Positions 62,301-64,000 of a stretch of 64,000 nt of DNA are shown piece by piece. Below the pieces are notes generated by a model. The model was not told the DNA's origin, searched no databases, and was given only the letters and a program-made list of their open reading frames with translations. Source of the DNA: Sarcocystis neurona (Eukaryota > Apicomplexa > Conoidasida > Eucoccidiorida > Sarcocystidae); contig KL647311.1 of the NCBI GenBank assembly GCA_000727475.1, forward strand, positions 1,154,484 to 1,218,483, in the 5' to 3' direction. The position numbers and the translations under genes are program-made. How positions within the stretch are numbered: position 1 is the stretch's first letter; every line of letters begins with the position of its first letter.

Positions 62301-63685
62301 AAATATAGAGAGAAAGAGAGAGATACACATATACATGTATATGTGTATGTAGAGAGTAAAATACATACACATCTATATGAATTGACGCGGCTTCGAGTAC
62401 GCAGGTGCAGGTCCACACACAGGAGGACTGCTGCAGTCCCCTTTCTCCGGCATCCCTACACGGGCGCACACATTTATACATGTATGCATAGAAATGAAGA
62501 AAATGAGAAACGGAAGGTACTCCCCGTCCTCCTGACTCAACACGCGTTAAGCGAAAAGTCCCTCTGTGTGTGTGTGTGTGTGTGTGCGGATCACCCGGAC
62601 GCCTGCAGCAGCAGAATAACACGTCGTATGCGCGTCTGTCTGTGGAGCTGTGTGCACCCATGCAGCTTCACCACCTGATAAAGACAAGGAGGAGAAGATA
62701 CGAGACAAATAGAAAAAAAGAAAGAAAGGGACATGTACATATAGAGAGGGTGACATATATATATATGTATGTATATGTGTGTGTGTGTAGGTGAAGAGGG
62801 GAGCTGTCATCAAGAACGGTAGACAGAAAGATACAGAAAGCGAAACACCAATATGTGTGCACTACTTTACGTAGATATACACAAATATAGAGATATAGAG
62901 AAAATATCAAAAGAGAACAAGATAAAGACAGAAAGGAGAAAACAGCAAGACACAGAGAGACAGAGAGCGGGAAGAAGACGAAAGCATGCACGTGTATATC
63001 GAAAAAGCGACAAATATTCGTCCATGTATCTGCAGACGCAGATCGCGAGTACCAGAAGTAAAGATTTTGATGAGTGAAAAAAGATCCTCTCGCTGGATGG
63101 AAAGTCACCTTCGAGACGTTTGATAGCGACATCTTCGAGAAGAATGTAGAGCGGTGTCTCGATAGCAAAGGAAGAGAGACACCCCACAACGTCTCCAAGT
63201 GCCAGCACCGAGGCCAAAGAGTCAAAAATATTAATTTCACGCGTGTCAGATACTCCGTCTTTTGTTGTCCAAGTGCTGCTGCTGGGATTGCCCCACTTGC
63301 CCTCCGTCTCATACATGTTGCTGCCGCTCCGGTCACTCCTGCTACTATTGCTGTCGCTGCTGCTGCTCATTTTGCCTCTTCGAAGCAGCCAGCTGCTGGT
63401 GCTGCTGCTGTTGCTGCTCCTTGGCAAACTCCACGCGCTAAAGATGCTCCTGCTGTCGCTGCTGCTGCTCCTGCCCCAGGTGGCACCTGCGCTGCTACTG
63501 CTGCTGCTCTCGCGGAAGTCGCTCACGGCACCTTCGCGGCACTGCTGCTGCTGCTCCTGCTGCAGTCTGGTGGCGTGCCTCTGAAGAAGAAGCTGCTGCA
63601 GCTGTTCCAGGCGTGCACAGAACAGACGCGCAAGGGAAGCAAATTCTTTCGGCACTCGGGCGCTGCGATTATCGATCGTTCCCAT
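50198..63685 (-). CDS. RAP-domain, FASTK-like RNA-binding protein, multi-exon
   Basis: Exons (minus): 63109-63685, 59654-60132, 59351-59476, about 59219-59284, 58216-58344, about 57963-58135, (possible 57580-57692), 55275-55444, 53016-53801, about 51986-52035, 51330-51718, 50198-50317. The C-terminus is diagnostic: FFNTGVNLMRLRLLRDQGWQ joined to VIAVNVYEWREAESDAARLA is the end of a RAP domain (large-side-chain helix, then the P/N-x-x-EW strand). Upstream Leu-rich helical stretches (IFDSLASVLALGDVVGCLSS, LTEITHTVQKLGAFHVQRLL, MSMLAVLWAFVFKNL) resemble FASTK/octotricopeptide-type repeats common in apicomplexan RAP proteins. Ser, Ala and Gln runs interrupt them. Known relatives act on organellar, mainly mitochondrial, RNA; that role is inferred. 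I read at least 950 residues. Start ATG 63685 is the first non-repetitive Met; more 5' exons may lie beyond the window. Phases match at most junctions; the exons between 57.5 and 59.3 kb are the least sure. Confidence 0.7.
51330..51718 (-). CDS. RAP protein exon with the start of the RAP domain
   Basis: Acceptor TTGTTGTGTGCCAG| with two leading bases. Encodes LLLKHGIYTRAFVPVENA, a spacer, then KCGVVVFGEADGLRTLPSWE and TTFFNTGVNLMRLRLLRDQG, donor CAG|GTACAT in phase 0, joining cleanly to the last exon. Confidence 0.75.
51986..52035 (-). CDS. RAP protein short exon, 3' border uncertain
   Basis: Acceptor CAACTTCCTGCAG| at 52036-52038, one leading base completing Trp from the previous exon, then KTWSVQKQHFRVSLFQ. 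Donor T|GTCTTC gives the phase required by the next exon, but other borders are possible. Confidence 0.45.
53016..53801 (-). CDS. RAP protein large exon
   Basis: Acceptor TTTTTGCGAAATGCAG|, one leading base. Encodes AFRGEFGKMSMLAVLWAFVF, a Gly/Ala/Ser-rich insert, then WHSVDDLRLHDRLAVQQVEH and RCTKFPLLKAWAAHAVDF, ending VEAKE plus TG|GTAATC in phase 2. Confidence 0.75.
54332..54345. repeat. GGTGT-N4-ACACC inverted repeat, core AGAT
   Basis: Variant copy GGTGTAGATACACC in an intron of the RAP gene. Confidence 0.5.
54563..54576. repeat. GGTGTACGTACACC inverted repeat
   Basis: Exact copy in the same RAP-gene intron, 231 bp from the variant at 54332. Confidence 0.65.
55275..55444 (-). CDS. RAP protein exon
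   Basis: Acceptor ACCCTTTTTGCGCAG|, phase 0. Encodes LCVDVSLDRDSGSFKRIDAA, LSLVYPLAFVNALDLRHALE and VQSVWHVNCSKIFLIG, donor AA|GTGCGT in phase 2, which fits the next exon. Confidence 0.6.
55690..57560. repeat. Simple-sequence block in a RAP-gene intron
   Basis: TATA/TGTA repeats, then (ACAT)n at 56725-56780, an array of a 14-bp unit CAGACGTATACATA (about 56930-57160, roughly 16 copies), more (ACAT/ACGT)n, and about five copies of a 16-bp unit TTCACACATAAATATC (57389-57475). Long ORFs here are translations of these repeats. Confidence 0.85.
57963..58135 (-). CDS. RAP protein candidate exon
   Basis: After AGTTGTAG| one frame reads AAAKRAECFKTSAAHAEEVC, CWEYTAEKSPHRRLLLGESA and GHAAGEFRKGSTPGG. 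The end is set at a GTACAT donor. A second frame (QQQSVRSVSRHLQHMQKKF) and a + strand reading with a GTGAGA donor at 58160 are also open, so strand and frame are not settled. Confidence 0.3.
58216..58344 (-). CDS. RAP protein candidate exon
   Basis: Acceptor GGCGTTCCCTGCAG|, 43 codons: MCAWTYVDASEEQTAAPGEM, QKRGGTQEDEEETRAAVVEL and FTD, donor GAC|GTGTAC, phase 0 at both ends. It could alternatively be the start of a separate gene. Confidence 0.4.
59219..59284 (-). CDS. RAP protein candidate exon after a 66-nt intron
   Basis: A pyrimidine-rich intron of about 66 nt ends GGCGTAG|; the frame reads VVSDADQLQRQQQTTLKMTC then TK before GTTCCA. The donor is weak, so the 3' border is provisional. 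Confidence 0.4.
59351..59476 (-). CDS. RAP protein exon
   Basis: Acceptor TATGTACACCAG|, phase 0, encodes NLQLVNRYRSSGRQHGFLDF, CVKAWKESEAKRHVSLAQAR and LY, donor TAT|GTGTGT. An alternative donor CT|GTATGT four bases upstream leads into a stop. Confidence 0.55.
59654..60132 (-). CDS. RAP protein exon
   Basis: Acceptor TTTTCTTCTTTTGCGCAG| with two leading bases, joining KRLEG to ILFSKKEALWFLMWTAFASA. Ala- and Ser-rich runs follow, then LTEITHTVQKLGAFHVQRLL and LPLQLMRVHDPPTTR, donor CGC|GTAAGA in phase 0. Confidence 0.65.
61303..61655. repeat. Tandem direct repeat, 176-bp period, two copies
   Basis: Units starting GATATATACGTGGACAAAGA at 61303 and 61479 match along their length, including TTGTATCCACG and GGCCACCATCCTACAG, with scattered substitutions. 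It lies in the first placed intron of the RAP gene. Confidence 0.85.
63109..63685 (-). CDS. RAP protein first placed exon
   Basis: From ATG 63685: MGTIDNRSARVPKEFASLAR, LFCARLEQLQQLLLQRHATR, a Gln/Ser-rich part, then INIFDSLASVLALGDVVGCL and SSFAIETPLYILLEDVAIKR, donor G|GTGACT in phase 1. A longer in-frame extension to 63934 is Leu/Cys-rich from CTG repeats and is treated as leader or intron. Confidence 0.6.
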
Positions 63686-64000
63686 GATGCTGCAGCACCA
63701 ACAAACGGCAGCAGCACCAGCAGCAACGGCACACATGCAGCCACAGCCGCACACGCACAGCCGCAGCGACCGCGCGTGACGCGGGCAGCAGCAGCAGCGG
63801 AGGCCCAAGCAGCAAGAAAGCAACAACAGCCGCATCTTGCCACACTGCAGCACACACAACATCAGCCGTAGCAGCCGGCTGCGCGAGCCCCCAGCAGCAA
63901 CAGCAAAAAGGAGCCCAGCACCACTAATCAACAAGTGTACCAGAAACGAGAAGCAACAGCAGACAGCAGCAACGGCAGCAGCAGCAGCAGCAGCACAGCA
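63686..64000. other. CAG-rich window end, upstream of the RAP start
   Basis: CAG/GCA triplets on the + strand (CTG on the RAP sense strand) suggest leader or intron rather than coding sequence. No exon border is visible before the window ends. Confidence 0.4.

Overview
The window looks like nuclear DNA of a coccidian apicomplexan, most probably an Eimeria species. The grounds are dense CAG/CTG triplet tracts read as runs of Gln, Ala and Ser, long AT-rich microsatellites ((TA)n, (GATA)n, TGTATATA types), multi-exon genes with GT..AG introns, abundant TGCATGC words, and a RAP-domain protein. Species cannot be set from sequence alone. I see no rRNA, tRNA, CRISPR, prokaryotic operon or recognisable transposase or reverse transcriptase. 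Two runs of N (19211-19883 and 37264-38035) are scaffold gaps.

Layout. (1) 2-5646, +: the 3' part of a very large low-complexity protein, with an apparent one-base assembly error at 4136-4141. (2) About 6.97-10.56 kb, +: an unrecognised gene whose last intron (8642-9639) and last exon (9640-10559) are well defined. (3) About 11.7-18.52 kb, +: a gene with a 3.4 kb last exon encoding an extreme poly-Gln protein. (4) 21250-25997, +: a chain of small exons in matching phase, encoding an unrecognised, apparently conserved protein. (5) 26071-44966, -: a PIG3/zeta-crystallin-type quinone oxidoreductase rebuilt from nine exons over 18.9 kb. Its introns hold almost all the microsatellites of the middle of the window. 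Its stop codon lies 73 bp from that of gene 4, so the two genes are tail to tail. (6) 44967-50197: mostly intergenic. (7) 50198-63685, -: a FASTK-like protein ending in a RAP RNA-binding domain, rebuilt from about a dozen exons over 13.5 kb.

Three sequence-wide patterns stand out. Triplet tracts have polarity: they are usually CAG on the sense strand of exons and CTG on the sense strand of introns, which helps orient genes and warns that many long antisense ORFs are spurious. A short inverted repeat, GGTGT-N4-ACACC, occurs about eleven times, in exons, introns and near a start, and once across a predicted splice donor. Diverged tandem copies about 173-202 bp apart occur at five unrelated loci.

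Apart from the two enzyme/RNA-binding families, gene functions are not recognised. Exon borders come from reading splice consensus, reading phase and family resemblance by eye; no alignment or RNA data were available.
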